Assembly (NCBI GenBank): GCA_017165825.1
Contig: CM029367.1
Location: 18,604,759 to 18,668,758 of the forward strand
Length of the DNA stretch: 64,000 bases
Direction: 5' to 3'
Origin: Hepsetus odoe
Lineage: Eukaryota > Chordata > Actinopteri > Characiformes > Hepsetidae
The translations under genes were made by a program, and so were the position numbers. The notes beneath the pieces are model-generated. The model saw only the letters and a list, made by a program, of their open reading frames with translations, was not told where the DNA came from and ran no database searches. Below, one piece after another: positions 35,624 through 48,442 of this stretch (position 1 is the stretch's first letter; each line of letters begins with the position of its first letter).

Positions 35624-35990
35624 GTGTGAGTAAAATTGCTCCTTATTGTGCTATTCTGAAATTGACTGCAAACAGCCCTTTCTGTGCATATGCATTGCTC
35701 TGGGAGGACGTCCCAACAATTACAGCTATATATACTGGAGAAAATGAGAGCTGTTAAAAGCGCTGATTATAGGGTGGAATAGGGACCGAGCCAGTCCTCT
35801 GCCCATGGCAAAGAGAAGGATTTAGCAGGTCAGGAGGCTCCCACTCAGGCAAACTAACAAAGCCTACATTCTCACACTGGAAAGAAAAGCTTTGGGCTGA
35901 TGGCACAACACATCAGAGATGTACACTAAATCTGACAGATTTAGTTTATTGCTTAAAGCTGTACAGCTATCACTAAGCCACAGTGATTAA

Positions 35991-35992
<2 letters not shown>

Positions 35993-36031
<39 letters not shown>
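35993..36031. repeat. (CT)n microsatellite
   Basis: About 19 ct units. Confidence 0.95.
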
Positions 36032-36034
<3 letters not shown>

Positions 36035-36451
36035 GTGGAAAGAACAGGAGAAATGGATTTTGGGTAAATAGTTACACCTACAGACAAGCAGGTATTTTAA
36101 ACCTGGTTTAAATGTAAGCCACTAAAAAAAGCAAAAATGTAAGATTTGACCAGTGTAATCTTTTTTGGACCATAACTGTATGAAATTCCTTTAGGTATTC
36201 CCCAAACTATCATTCTAATGTTCTCATTAGCTTTTTTTTTAGATGTATAATTTTATAAACAGCAAATTGCACACTCACTATTGAGTTCTGCTGAAATATG
36301 GCCCAATTCTTGAAATGGCCTTCAAGGGAAATATTATAAATGTGTCTCCATCTAGTGGTCATGTATAACAATTAGCTGAGGAGGATATGCATAATTATAT
36401 CTAGGATCCGGGACAACTTAGTACACTTGTCTTAGTAAACACGTCTTTAAC

Positions 36452-36455
<4 letters not shown>

Positions 36456-36491
<36 letters not shown>
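36456..36491. repeat. (CA)n microsatellite
   Basis: About 17 ca units. Confidence 0.95.
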
Positions 36492-36495
<4 letters not shown>

Positions 36496-36499
36496 CACC

Positions 36500-37270
36500 G
36501 TCCCTCCCTCGCCTTGTTTCAATGATGTATTCTGAGCTCATGTGCTTGGTTATGCAGAGTTCCAGTGTAACTGAGTATGACAAAGATCTTTCTATTGCTA
36601 TCTGTTTCTGTGAGTTGGGATTAAGTTTATACTGCTGCATGCCAACACAACAAAAACAAGTATTTAACAGGCTCATTACATTCTGCTCCTCAGCATGCCT
36701 TTCTGCATCTCTACACTCCGGTCACTGTGCTCCATGCAAAGTCAATGGGAACAGAAGCAGTGGAGAGGTTTCCCCCTTAACCACCTCTGATGTGTGAAAC
36801 TGTTCCCTCTGGGTAAGAGCCCTATGAACACATTAACTATTGGCTGGTCTTACGCTTGGAAATGCCACACTTGGTCTCACTCCACTGGCTTGCATAATTG
36901 AAAGCGCCTTTGCATGAAGATATAGCCAAGATGGCATATCAATGGCAAATTATTTCAAGGGCACATTTAAAAAAAGTATGCTGCCCTTAACAGGTTGTAC
37001 CTACAAAGTTTCATTGCACTGAAATGATAAGGACTCAAGATGAATTTAGCCATGGTGAGGGGCACATGAGATCAACATTTTGTTGAAAGTTAGGGAAGCA
37101 TAAAAAAAAAAAAATAATAAAAAAACCCACAAAGTTCTTACAATTCCACACAGTAATCAGTAATAAACCAGTCTGTATGAAGATTGTAATTAACTTTTAA
37201 GAGTCATTTTACCATTGCAGGAGGGTGACCTTCTGTTTTTGTTCTGATATCTAACTCTGACTGCAGTGCC
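36500..37270. other. Intergenic DNA, nothing recognised
   Basis: No coding or repeat evidence. Confidence 0.3.
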
Positions 37271-37272
37271 TG

Positions 37273-37273
<1 letters not shown>

Positions 37274-37316
<43 letters not shown>
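37274..37316. repeat. (CA)n microsatellite
   Basis: About 20 ca units followed by caaacaaac. Confidence 0.95.
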
Positions 37317-37319
<3 letters not shown>

Positions 37320-37562
37320 AACACATACCCTCTCCCTTTCTTTTGCTCCAGGATAACTGATCCGCTACAGTGCCATGAGATTTGATGCTAAATATACACC
37401 ACAGACAATCCTCTCCTTTAATGAATATCCATATATTACCTGGCTACCTAATACTGTACTAGTGATCAAATGGCAGAACAGCAGACAACACTGAAATACA
37501 GCAGGCTTAAAAAAATACACCTTAAACAACTGTTTTCCTCCTAACAAAAAAAAAAAAAGATT

Positions 37563-37790
37563 TTGTGAAAATGACTATTTTGTCATTGTGAAACACAGCA
37601 CAGCACAGCACAGCACACAGTAAGACACAAGGAAATTGCAGGAGAGAGCTATTTAAAGTGCATGGGGAGCAGTGATTGGGACAGTACCTTGCTCAAGGGT
37701 AACTCAGGGCAAACTACTGGTCTGGGGGTCAAACCCATGACCTTCTGATCCCAGGACCTAGTTCCTAACCACTATGCCACTACTGCCTAG
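37563..37790 (-). repeat. tRNA-derived SINE, minus strand
   Basis: Tail 'tgtcattgtgaaacacagca' with extra cagca units, body 'accttgctcaagggtaactc', and head 'cctaaccactatgccactac'. Nearly complete. Confidence 0.75.
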
Positions 37791-37879
37791 GACCAGTTCA
37801 ACCATTATCCTGGAATAAGCCTGCAATTTTTTTCAGCCTGTAATTTTAATAAAACAGTAATGCTGTACCAGCTTTGACT

Positions 37880-38935
37880 GCTGCTGTTGCCCCTGAGCTG
37901 GCTGGTGAGGAGCTTGTAGGGCTCTGGATCCCCTTCATTGCCGGTTTCTGGTCTGACGCCGGCACTCACTTTGCTTCGCTGATGGCACCTGCCTTCTTTC
38001 AGTAGGGTGGCTCACATTCATTGTCGGCTCCTTGTCCCTCTTTGATGCCAGCTCTTGGTTCCTCTTCATCACCGGTCTGCATCTGACGCCAATGCTTATC
38101 CTGCCTCAGGAGGGCAGCCCCCCCCATTGCCCCCGGTTCCTGCATCCCCTCAGGACGTCAACAGGCTAGTTTCATCCCATGTCTGTTCCCCAGTCCAGAC
38201 CTGTGTCCACTCACCTGTCCAGCCCCATGTTTTCATCTCCTTATGCGTTAGCGTCTACGTCTTGTCCAGTGTCTGGTCCCTAGTCTCATCCCCTGTCCCT
38301 GTCATTTACAGTGTCTCCTCCTGTATCCCCCAATCAGCCCTGTGTCCCGGTCCTGTTTAATGTCTGTTCCCCAATCCAATCCCATGACACTGTCCAGCCT
38401 TCAGAGTCTCATCCCGAGTCTGTTCTCATCCCGCATCCAGCCCTGTATCTCGTCCCATGTCTCCTCCTCGTTCTCATCCCGTTTCTTTGTCATGTCCAGA
38501 GTTTGCTCCCTTGGCGCAGTCCATTGGTTGTACCATGGCCCAATACTCTTGCTGTCCCAGAGCCCACACCTGTCCCTTGTTGGCCTCTAGTAACGTGCCC
38601 AGTCACATGCCCCCAGTATGGGGTATTTTTGGCTTTCTGGCCAGGCTTCCCAGCCCTGACTGCTCCAGCCCATTTCCGTTAGCTCCAGTTATGTTTTCTT
38701 GAGGTTTTGTTTTGGTTTCCTTGGCCTTCCCTCAGGGCCAGCTCATGGCAAGACATGGATGTATGCTTTAAGAGTTGTGCTTTTGAGGAGGGCCTCTGTC
38801 ATGTTTCGGGTGCTCTGCCCTGACAGGTATATACATCTCAGTGAGTCAGAGCAGAGCCGTCGGTTATTGTTCGTCTGATGTGTTTGGGTAATGCTTGTGT
38901 GTTTTTCTGTAAATTTTCTTAATTCAGACTCCGCA
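37880..38935 (+). repeat. C/T-rich repetitive block of unknown family
   Basis: Base composition changes abruptly to C/T-rich. Degenerate repeats are visible: 'cttcattgccgg' (about 37936), 'ttcattgtcggc' (about 38017) and 'cttcatcaccgg' (about 38064), each followed by a 'tgacgcc/tgatgcc' motif. Then come many 'catcccatgtctgttcccc'-like units to about 38500. Three overlapping open frames of 80-123 codons are Ser/Pro/Leu-rich and compositional. It may be the inside or end of a retrotransposon or a non-autonomous element. Confidence 0.4.
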
Positions 38936-41150
38936 ATTACTTCCAGTCAGTCCCACCACAGCACAAATAGCAATGCATTTATGCATTTCAAAATCTTGTT
39001 TATTTCTCATTAGGGATTTGCTGTATAATTTGGTGTTCTTGCTGAATACCTTTGTCTGATCAGTGCTTAAAAAAAAATCAGGTGCTGATGAAACTGTACA
39101 GTTTACCGTGAAGGCTTGGTATAACAAATACTTTCCTTTGTAACATCCTTGCTACTTTATTGAATAAAAATATTATCTGCTATATGTTCCTAATCAGTAA
39201 AACATCTTTACCAGGGCTAGCCTAAGCAGGAAATTGATCAAATGTCAGGGAAAGCAGAGATAGAGAAACATGAGACAAACACATAATAATACAAGAGGAG
39301 AGTGATAGATGTGTTACTTATTCCGAAGCCAAAAGGAAGGTGACTTCTGCTCAAATGCAAACTTCCATCAATGCTGACACATTTTTAAAAGTGCCCAAAG
39401 GGATCCTGCAGACTATGAGGAACTGTGACCTTCTGCTTCATTTTTTAAATATTTTTTTTACTTTAGGTACAGTGGAGTGGTGGGAAATGTCCATCTTAAG
39501 ATCTAGGAAAGTCTTACTAGGAAATAAATCATGTTACCTCTGCTTGAAACCACATTGGCAGGTGTTTGGAGTAATAAAGGAAGTTCACCTTCTCCCACTG
39601 CAGGTTCCATCAAATAAAAAGCAGTGTGTCAAAGGTTCCCCAGAAATTTATCTTTATAGAAATGTTCAAAACTAATTTAAAGTCATATTTTGCATAGGCC
39701 TGTATACTCATCATGTACTCATCGAAGTAACAATGATTTGATGGTTGATATTATTGGTTGCTCCTAGGGAATTGGCTTTATTGGTCAATCCATCACTCTT
39801 GACCATGCCATGTGTTCACCTCTGGATGTTCTAATATGAACTCCTAACCACTTCAGACTATTTTGGTGAGTCTTTCTTGTCTCCCCAATCCCCAGGAGGC
39901 AAATTCTTATAAGGTTAATATGTGTTATGTAAAATTTTGAGTGTTAGCTGTTAATGTACAGATACCTTATATTTTCACATACCCTTCTGTTTTCTGTTTC
40001 AAAAATGACCCCCCCCCTCCCCCACACACACACCAAACCGCCCCCCTTCTCCAGCAGTGGCCTCATTCCCTTATCCTGTGACTCACATACTATTTCTTAT
40101 TCTTATCAAAACTTCCCTGCTGAGATGCTTCAACTGAACAGATGGGCATTGTTCAAACTTTGCACTCAATTTAAAATGCTAATAACTTTCTCATGCAGTG
40201 TTATTGTATATACACACATAACTATGTTTATAAGGGACTAAGTGGTTACGTTAAATAATATATGAATAACATAAATGAAAATCAATAAAGAGGATATTTA
40301 GTGGTTATCTCTCTAACGCTTTCTCCTTCTTTCGTCTCTCCTCCATTCAGCACATGATCCAGATGATGACACTATATTTAAAGACCTAACATCTATTTAA
40401 AAAAAAAGCAGGCCAAGCATTAAGGAAAACTGTAGATATATTAAGTAATATACAATAATATAACTATTAGATTATGTTTGCTGGTAATATTAGTTATTAG
40501 TTATTAATTGTTAGTTTCACAGATGTACATTTAAACTCTGATAAAAACCACCAGCCTCAGCCTTTAGTTGTTAATGTTAGTCTGACATACTTGCACTTTT
40601 GCCAAAATCTCAAACCTCAAGCCTTGCAGACATTATACAGTCAGATAACATTTAAACAAATTTGTTTTATGTTTTCTCCAAAACATTTTGTAAAACGAAC
40701 ATTGTGAACCGTGTGAATGTCACCTATGTTTCTGCTGTGGCAGAGACTCATATATCAATTATGTATTCTCATGGGATGAATTACAGTCGATTACAGTTTT
40801 TTCAATGCAATTTCTGTTCATTCAGTTATGGGTGTTTATTCACAGTGCAGTCCATCCGAATTATTGAAAAGGATTGAATTGCATTATGAATATCCAATAG
40901 AACCTGTGACAGAAGTCATGTCTAAGATTGTAACTGCACATTTGCAGTAATAATTTAAGCATTAATCTAATGATTATGTGATTATGAGTTAATGTTGTAT
41001 TGCAGAATTAAGAACTAAAGGTTTATTCACCAGTGCTAGCACCTTTCCGCTGTTCCTCAAATGATTTCCAGAATCTTGGTGGCTCGGCTTGGTAATTACA
41101 ATAATGCTGCTTGCTTTAAATTAAGATACTAAAATTAGGTTGCCTGTACT
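38936..41150. other. Intergenic DNA, nothing recognised
   Basis: AT-rich with a C-run at about 40009-40022. No gene or clear repeat family. Confidence 0.3.
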
Positions 41151-41154
41151 CAGG

Positions 41155-41158
41155 CATA

Positions 41159-41248
<90 letters not shown>

Positions 41249-41270
41249 TTTTCTTTTTTTTTTTTTTTGA
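41155..41270. repeat. (TA)n tract followed by poly-T
   Basis: Long alternating ta tract, then a T-rich run. Confidence 0.97.
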
Positions 41271-41272
41271 TT

Positions 41273-41318
41273 GCTTTTCACTTTGGTAGAAAAATGCTTT
41301 TCACTTTGGTAGAAAAAT
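41273..41318 (+). repeat. Perfect 23-base tandem duplication
   Basis: The unit gcttttcactttggtagaaa plus aat occurs twice back to back with no mismatch, directly after the poly-T. Confidence 0.9.
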
Positions 41319-44283
41319 GGAGACGAGTGAATGAACCTGATCTTAAATGCTCTGGAAACTGTTTTTAGATAGGCACATCACCATATCTTTTATCCTTCAA
41401 GGAGAAAAGTCCCCTGCCTACCAAGATAAACCAGCACACTTCTGCATCTCTATTCAACCTTAGTGTAGATAAGGCCTGAGCTGTATGCAAAGCTGAACAA
41501 AGTGACACATCGCTTGGGGTAGCTTAGTTTTACCGCATAACAAATAAATCCTGTCCCAAAAACAGTGCATGGAAATTTACTTACCCAGAATCACTCACTC
41601 TAGGGCTAGAAAACAGTGTTAAAATTACATTTCAGTCCTATGAGCACTCTTCTGTAACTCCACACCATTAAAATCTCCTGCATTTTTGGAGTTATTGTCT
41701 ATTAAAGTTAGTTTATGTTGAATGAGCAATTCTCTCTGTGCATCAGTCTAATTCTGTGAAGCGTTACATAAAGCCTGTTGTGGTCTTTGGTAGAGTTTTT
41801 TTTTTTTTTATAGAACTCTCTTTGTAATCATGATGTACTGATGCTATTCATAATTACAAATTACAGACAGTATTCTGATTACCCAGATCTGAATTTCCAT
41901 CTTCTGAAGTGATGTTAAACAAACAAAAATCATCAAAGTTTGAAAAAAGGGAATTTATGAGTGTTGTAGAGAAATCAATCAAGGTCAAAGGAATGTGTAA
42001 TTAATATGGTGCTATGAAAGATTGCCTCTGGCTCTCTCCGTGGCGTGCCCCCTCCCTCCTGCTGCTTTGTTATTTATCTGCTCTGTCACACTGTTGTTGT
42101 GATTATGGATGTCATACAGCAATAAAGTGCTTAGGGATCAATATTCTCTAAATTAAAGCAAAAAGTGAATTTCCGCAGCTGGCCACACTTCTGGGCAGCA
42201 GGAGTTACCTTGTAAGATTATCATAAATTTCACCCCCAGATAAGAAGAAACATCCAAGAGGGTCCTTTGATCAGGTGACTTTAAGTAGCCTACTGAAGAA
42301 AATGCTCGGGTGAGGAAGGCACGTTGGAGTTTGAAAGAAAAAAATCCTTTATCTGTAAGAGCTGTAAGTTCATTAAAAGCTGTAAAAACTAGTAATATTT
42401 CGTGCCACTTCTAAGTCACTAAGCATAGAGCTTTATAGCGAACCCAGGCGACGTAACAGTGCATCATACAGATTGAGCTAGTTTAGTTGCATCAGGCAGT
42501 CTACCCCACTGTGCTGAGGCTGAAGATCTGTCTGTGAGATCCTACTGAACCACTTCCCTCAGATCAATAGTCTATTAGTTTGGGTATAACATCAGCTTTA
42601 TCTTTGTGTTAAGCTTCCGTCTGAAAAAATCTTTCATCACGTGAGCCAGTGTAGGTTTACATTAAATAAGAGGTCTAATGATGCATGCGTAAGCATGTAA
42701 TGGCCATTAATGAATGCTGGTTAAAGCCTGGAAGCAGGCAAAGTTGCTGATGTACCTGAGCCAATTTTACTGTCTTCAAGAAAACACACATAAACGGGGA
42801 TTGGATTTGTAAAATCCTGGACATAAAAAAAGCACCAGAGCTCAACTGCAAGTTACAAAATCAAATGGGCTGAAAAGTTATGTGGATGGGATTTTTCAGT
42901 CTTCTGTTTTTTATTAAAAATATAAGTATTTTATCTTTTACATTTTCGGATGTGTGTCCATATCAGAGCCTAGAAGTAATCAGCGTAACGTATCTTTGGA
43001 GCTGTGTTTTTTTTGTTATATAGACATTCAGATCTTAATCAGTGAAGCTGAGATGGATCTGTTAACTGGTTGTTCATCTGAAGAAGTCATTTGATGATTA
43101 TAAATTAGACAAATTGCTGGTAAGGGCTTTGCAGATGCACACCAGTGAGTATTAAACACTCAACTGTGAAGGGAAAATTTCCAAATCAAGATCATTGCAT
43201 TTTTATTTTCTGTAAATAGAAGAAAGGACTTAAATAAAATTAGACGTCCATTTCCTTGAAAGAAATCTTAAGAACATTTTTTCCTTTTCCTGAAAAGTTA
43301 CTTAGTATAGTTGCTGTTTGGACCTTAGGGCCTATGAACGTCTAAGCACTGGAATTCAAGTGAAACACCTTACAAAGATTAATTGCAGCCAGGAAACATT
43401 TTTTTCAAAACTCATCTGTGCCTGTATCCGGATAGAAGCTTTTCTTGTTACTGCACCCCAGACACCTATCACCAGAGATAGACAGATCCGTTCGGCTTCC
43501 TTATATGAGTTCTCCAAATCGATCTATAATTAATTTGAGAGGATCATGAAAAAGAGGAGAGCGTTAAGCCACCTCATGCTGACAGGCTGCTTCATCTTAG
43601 CCAGGCAACTTTTGTTTGTTTTAGCCAAAGGCGTAAACTGTCAATTTGAATCTTCGGGAGTAATTGTTTTGATTTATTTCCGCATCTCCTCCTCATTCTA
43701 TGCAGGGTTTGCCGTGAAGAAGGTATTTAAGATTTTTTAAAACAAACTTTGTGTTATAGGAAAACACTCTTCTTGCGTTGAGTATACCCTGGATTTCACT
43801 GAGCGACACTCATGTGAACGCATTCCTGACTGCATCTGAGACACTGATGTGTTAAGACAATTGAGACGTGTCTATTTGTCATCACTCTTCTCCAAAGCCT
43901 GTACAAGCTGGAACTGTTGCAAATCAGTGTTTGATTTCTCTTATTGATTTGACAAATCCTGAGGACATGAAACTTCTGTGTCAACAAGAGTGATATAGAG
44001 GTGGCCTGACAGTTTTTCCAGGCAAAAAGAAAATAATAAACAAAAAAAATATTTTAATGTCAATGGTGAAAACAATAAAATTAAATAAACTAATGCACAA
44101 AATGTTTATATAAAGTTAATAAGTTGGGAAATAAGAGATTACTATGCCATGATGCAAAATAAATGACATAACTACTGATTATACAACAGACATGAAAACT
44201 TTGGTGCACATTGGTATGTAGACAGATTATATATTTTTTTGCTGCAGTAGTTTATTGGTAAAAAAAAAAAAAAACTTTTCTGT
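41319..44283. other. Intergenic DNA, nothing recognised
   Basis: No domain-bearing ORFs. Small frames at 43318-43740 have no recognisable similarity. Confidence 0.3.
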
Positions 44284-44482
44284 GTCTGGGGCGTTGGTGG
44301 TCTAGTGGTAGGATGCTTGCCTACTGGACCTATGGATCAAGAGGTCAGCAGTTCGAATCCCACCTCTAACACTGAGCAAAACACGTAACCCTGAATTGCT
44401 CCAGGGGAGACTGTCCCTGTAATTAGGACATGGAAGTTACTCTGGATAAGAGCGTCCGCTAGATCCTGCAAATGTAACTGTG
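44284..44482 (+). repeat. V-SINE-like element
   Basis: The tRNA-like head 'gtctggggcgttggtggtct' with box A-like sequence and box B (agttcgaatcccacc) lead to 'ctctggataagagcgtccgc' near the 3' end. Its tail module is the reverse complement of 4744-4775. It differs from the main SINE family in head and body. Confidence 0.75.
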
Positions 44483-45108
44483 TCTTGTAACAACATGGCA
44501 GAATGGGTTGATGCTCAGGGAAAAAAAAAAAGGTTATATAAACAAAAAAAACATAAGTCACAGATTTCCCATCATGCTGCATAATTTCTCTGATTGATTA
44601 GATCCTTTCATTATTTTTTTTCCATAAACTATTTTTCTGTTTATATCTATCTATTTTCTATCTATTGTGATAATATCAACCCATAGCACAATTCAAAATT
44701 CCATGCAACTTTAAAATAAAAAAGCATTGAGAACATGTTGTTCAATCAGACCTCTACCACTCTGATGGGCACTGTGAAAGCTCATTCTAAACTATTTATT
44801 TCCTTTATTTCCTGAGATCAGCTATAACGGACAAACACTAAGCTAGCCAATCAATAGAGTGAATGAGGGAACATCACTGCTGTTAGCCCTCCCTCTCACA
44901 AAACAAATTTATATCTCTTGAACTGAAGCATAAATCATATGTTCATACATTAAATTAAAGAGAGACAGATGGGTACTTAGAAGAGTAGGTATGAAAGTGT
45001 GTTGTCAAAAGACAATAATAATTAGATACAGGTATGAATATTAATCTTATCAAATGAAGATATCCCAATGTTTTCAGAAGGGCCAGCAAATGTAGTATGT
45101 ATGTACGC
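44483..45108. other. Intergenic DNA, nothing recognised
   Basis: AT-rich with A-runs. No feature is supported. Confidence 0.3.
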
Positions 45109-45365
45109 GGGGCAGCGGTGGCCTAGTGATTAGGGACCAGACCCCAGGATTGGAAGGTCATGGGTTTGAATCCTGAACCAATAGGTTGCTCTGAAATACC
45201 CTTGAATAAGGTACTGTCCCCTTCACTGCTCCTCGGGAGCTTTAAATAGCTGTCCCCTGCTGCATGATGTGTATGGGTGAAAAGCAAAGATTGTATTCTG
45301 TTGTGTTTCACTGTGTGCTGTGCTGTGCAGTGTTTCACAATGACAAATAGTCACTTTCACTTCAT
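45109..45365 (+). repeat. tRNA-derived SINE, full length
   Basis: Best-preserved plus-strand copy. Head ggggcagcggtggcctagtg, box B-like gggtttgaatcctg, body 'gaataaggtactgtcccctt', tail 'gtttcacaatgacaaatagt'. The minus-strand frames over it are artefacts. Confidence 0.8.
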
Positions 45366-46680
45366 GTATAAATAAATGTATAATTGATTTTTTTAGAACA
45401 CCAGATCCAATGGTCCACTTCTGAACATGATCTGAAATTGAAAACTCTGATGGGCTGAAAACCATGCAAATAAAAGTTTTTGCTCAAGAGTTATAACAGC
45501 CCTTAAACCAGGGACATTCTCTTTAATAGGAATATACGTTTGAAATATCCAAACCCTCAGGTTCACCTGAATAGGGCTTTTCATTGTATGGGAACTATTC
45601 ACATCTATACAGGATTATGTCACACATTATGAGGAGCAGAGATGATGGGTGTATTTGGGGCGTGTGGGAGAAATATGGTAGCATCCATCAGCAGGTAGGC
45701 TGGCAGGCACAAGGAGCAAGTAGAAGAGAGAATCTGCCAAGGACATTTTAGTGTGCTGTCAAGCTTAGATGATGTACGGCCTGCTAATAAACCAACATCC
45801 AAGCATATGTGCTTTCCTTCACCACAGAATGAAGAAAGATCAAATCATTCTGTATCACAGAATCATGAAATCTGACATTGTAAAATTAAAGCAATGAATT
45901 GTGCTTGTACAGCACAAAACAGGATTTTGTTTACAGTTATTAGCCCATAGAATTCAGGCAGGTGTTACACATAATTGTAACATTAATGTGAACAGACCAC
46001 TTTAAATGTATTGGCACACATCCTCTTTCTCTTTAAAACATCCTCTTTCCATCTTAAACTTAAGTTGCTCTCGTCTCGCATTATGGAGCTTGTCAGGTAA
46101 TGTAATGCCTGCTGGGATGTTATTGACAGTAATTAAATCTGCTTAAACCCATTGAACTGGTATCTCAGATGCACATTTGAGGGGCTACATTTAGAGATAA
46201 CAGCACACTAGCTGATCTGTTAGAAAAGTCTTGCTGTGAATATGAACAGCTGACATTTCTGTGACCTAAATTTATATAAGATTACGACATCATGGGTCTG
46301 CCATAGGGATTCGTAACATAAATAGCAAAAATGAATCATTTTGCTTAAGGTGCCATGAAATGCCATGGCCCTGCCATAACTTGTCATAGAATTGCTCTCT
46401 GGATTCATACCTAATAAGGTAATCTTAACAAATACTGACAGTGGTTGGAGCCAGCTTTTGAAAATGTAATAATATTTTAACATTCTTGCCATGAAAGTCG
46501 CATGCAGTCAGTGTGTATTATTCTTTAAATATAATATCCTTAAGTAAAATATACAAGTTGCGTTTAATTTGCATTATTAATTCGAACTTTGGCAGGGAAA
46601 TTATAGGAAGTGTTTAAGTTTACGCAAGGTGTAGAAAACATACACGTCAAGATGCTCTGGAGCACAAATTCGTAGAAATT
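45366..46680. other. Intergenic DNA, nothing recognised
   Basis: Two minus-strand open frames (45393-45602 and 45620-45802) have no recognisable domain, and I do not call them genes. Confidence 0.3.
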
Positions 46681-46908
46681 GATTATTTGTTATTGTGAAA
46701 CACAAAAAGCACAAAGTGACAACAAAATACAATCTCTTTATTTCAACAATACACACACATGCAGCGGTGGCCAGCTATATCCATTGCCTGGGGAGCGGTG
46801 ATGGGGATGATACCTTGCTCCTCAGGGCAATCCTCTGATCTGGGATTCAAACCCACAACCTTCCAATCCTGGGACCTAGTCCCTAACCACTAGACCACTA
46901 CTGCCAGA
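46681..46908 (-). repeat. tRNA-derived SINE, minus strand
   Basis: Tail 'ttgttattgtgaaacacaaa', body, and head 'tagtccctaaccactagacc'. Nearly complete. Confidence 0.75.
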
Positions 46909-47398
46909 ATGCAACAGCTAATACTAAACCCAATTAACTGATGCAATAAATGCTTGTTGTACCTCTAATCTTGTGTTTTAGAGAAGATGACTCTGTGCTG
47001 TAATCTTGAAAAAGAGATGTCACTATCTTAATTTAAAACACAGTGATCTGATGATTTTGATTAATAAGAGTTTAGATACAATCACTAATCCACTATGCAT
47101 TATGAATGGACATCCTGATGTCTGACACATTCCTCATTATTTAAAGATCTAAGATAAGATCATACACTCTGTAACTGAATTGATAAACATGTTTATCTGT
47201 AATTCTTCTTCTATGGCATAATCACATAGTGCATGAAATTGTGCAGCAAAAGTGTTAAGCCACTCCTCATTTCTTTTCTTGCTAGGGAATCACTTTGTGG
47301 TGAAAAAATACAATCCTATGCCTTTTAAACTCTCTTATCTTATAAGAGATTATTATATATTATAAGAGATTATTATGTAATATATAATTTTTACGGAA
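46909..47398. other. Intergenic DNA, nothing recognised
   Basis: AT-rich. A short duplication of tataagagattattat lies near 47340-47380. Confidence 0.3.
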
Positions 47399-47975
47399 AA
47401 TTGAGTAGATTAATTAATAAAAACGGGAACAGGTTGACAGACGAGGTTAGACAGGAGTCCCCATGGATGATGATGTTTGCTGATGATATTGTGATCTGCA
47501 GTGAGAGTAGGGAGCAGCTTGTGGAGAACCTGGAGAGGTGGAGATGTGCTCTAGAGAGGAGAGGAATGAAAGTGAGTAGTACAAGCACAGAATACATGAA
47601 TGTGAACGAAGGGGAGGAAAGTGAAGTGGTTAGGGTGCAGGGAGTAGAGGTGACAAAAGTGGAGGAATTTAAATACTTGGGATCAACAGTTCAGCGTAAC
47701 AGCGAGTGTGGGGAGGTGAGGAAGAGAGTGCAGGCAGGTTGGAATGTGTGGAGAGTTTGGACCTTTAGGGGACAAGGTTGCGTTGGTTTGGACATGGCCA
47801 GAAGAGAGATGAGGATTATATTGGGAGGAGGATGTTGAAGATTGAGCCGCCAGAAAAGAGGAAAAGAGGAAGACCAAAGAGGAGGTTTAGGGACGTGGTG
47901 AAAGAGGACATGCAGGTGGTTGGTTTGAAGGAGGAAGATGCAGAGGACAGGAAGAAATAGAATGACCTGCTGTGC
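47399..47975 (+). pseudogene. Non-LTR retrotransposon reverse transcriptase fragment
   Basis: The + strand encodes the C-terminal part of a LINE reverse transcriptase: the catalytic FADD box in MMFADDIVICSE, then RGMKVSSTSTEYMNV and VEEFKYLGSTVQRNSECGEV. After QAGWN the frame jumps directly to LRWFGHGQKRDEDYIGRRM-like sequence in another frame, followed by RKRGRPKRRFRDVVKEDM. The segment normally between them is deleted, and no endonuclease domain is present. The RTE-type assignment is tentative. It is dead. Confidence 0.75.
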
Positions 47976-48299
47976 CAGAAATGATCACTGGATGATCTGC
48001 TGTGGAAATGAAATGAAAGAAATGGGAACAAATATTTTACCATGACAAAATGCAAATGGATTCCTACATAAGGAATTTAAGCCCCCAGGCAAGTTCCTAT
48101 ATAAAGGCTTTTCAGCAAATCAGCATTCAGCAACTCCAGTAAATTAATCACCAGATCATCTTTAATCATCTTCCTCTGCTTCTTATATGCTTCATGTCGC
48201 AGGTTAAATTATTATTATTATTATTATTTTATTTTATTATTTATTATTTTTTATATTTATTATTTTATTTTATTATTTGCTTAAATGATTCCTGTGCAA
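47976..48299. other. Spacer with (ATT)n-rich tract
   Basis: att/ttatt units at about 48206-48278. No coding evidence. Confidence 0.5.
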
Positions 48300-48442
48300 G
48301 GGCAGCGGTGGCCTAGGGGTTAGGACGTTGGCCACATGATCGGGGTTTCGAACCCCTTCCCAATAGGTTGCCCTGAGGTACCCTTGAGCAAGGTGACCAC
48401 TCCCCGTGACCCCGCTTGGGACAAGCGGCAGAAAATGACTGA
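48300..48442 (+). repeat. SINE with a LINE-like 3' tail
   Basis: Head gggcagcggtggcctagggg and box B (ggtttcgaacccc) as in the main SINE family. After 'cccttgagcaagg' it switches to 'ccccgtgaccccgcttggga' and 'caagcggcagaaaatgactg', the reverse complement of the repeat at 8863-8905. This suggests a SINE using a LINE tail. Confidence 0.65.

Noticed and set aside
3687..37316. CRISPR-like regular repeats among the CA/GT tracts
   Set aside because: All are simple microsatellites with no repeat-spacer structure, and the window is vertebrate DNA.
38055..38702. Ser/Pro/Leu-rich frames of 81-123 codons
   Set aside because: Three overlapping frames stay open at once because of C/T-rich composition. 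No start context, domain or splice partner supports a gene.
43318..43740. Consecutive plus-strand frames of 71 and 64 codons
   Set aside because: No similarity to a known domain, no conserved motif and no convincing splice signals linking them.
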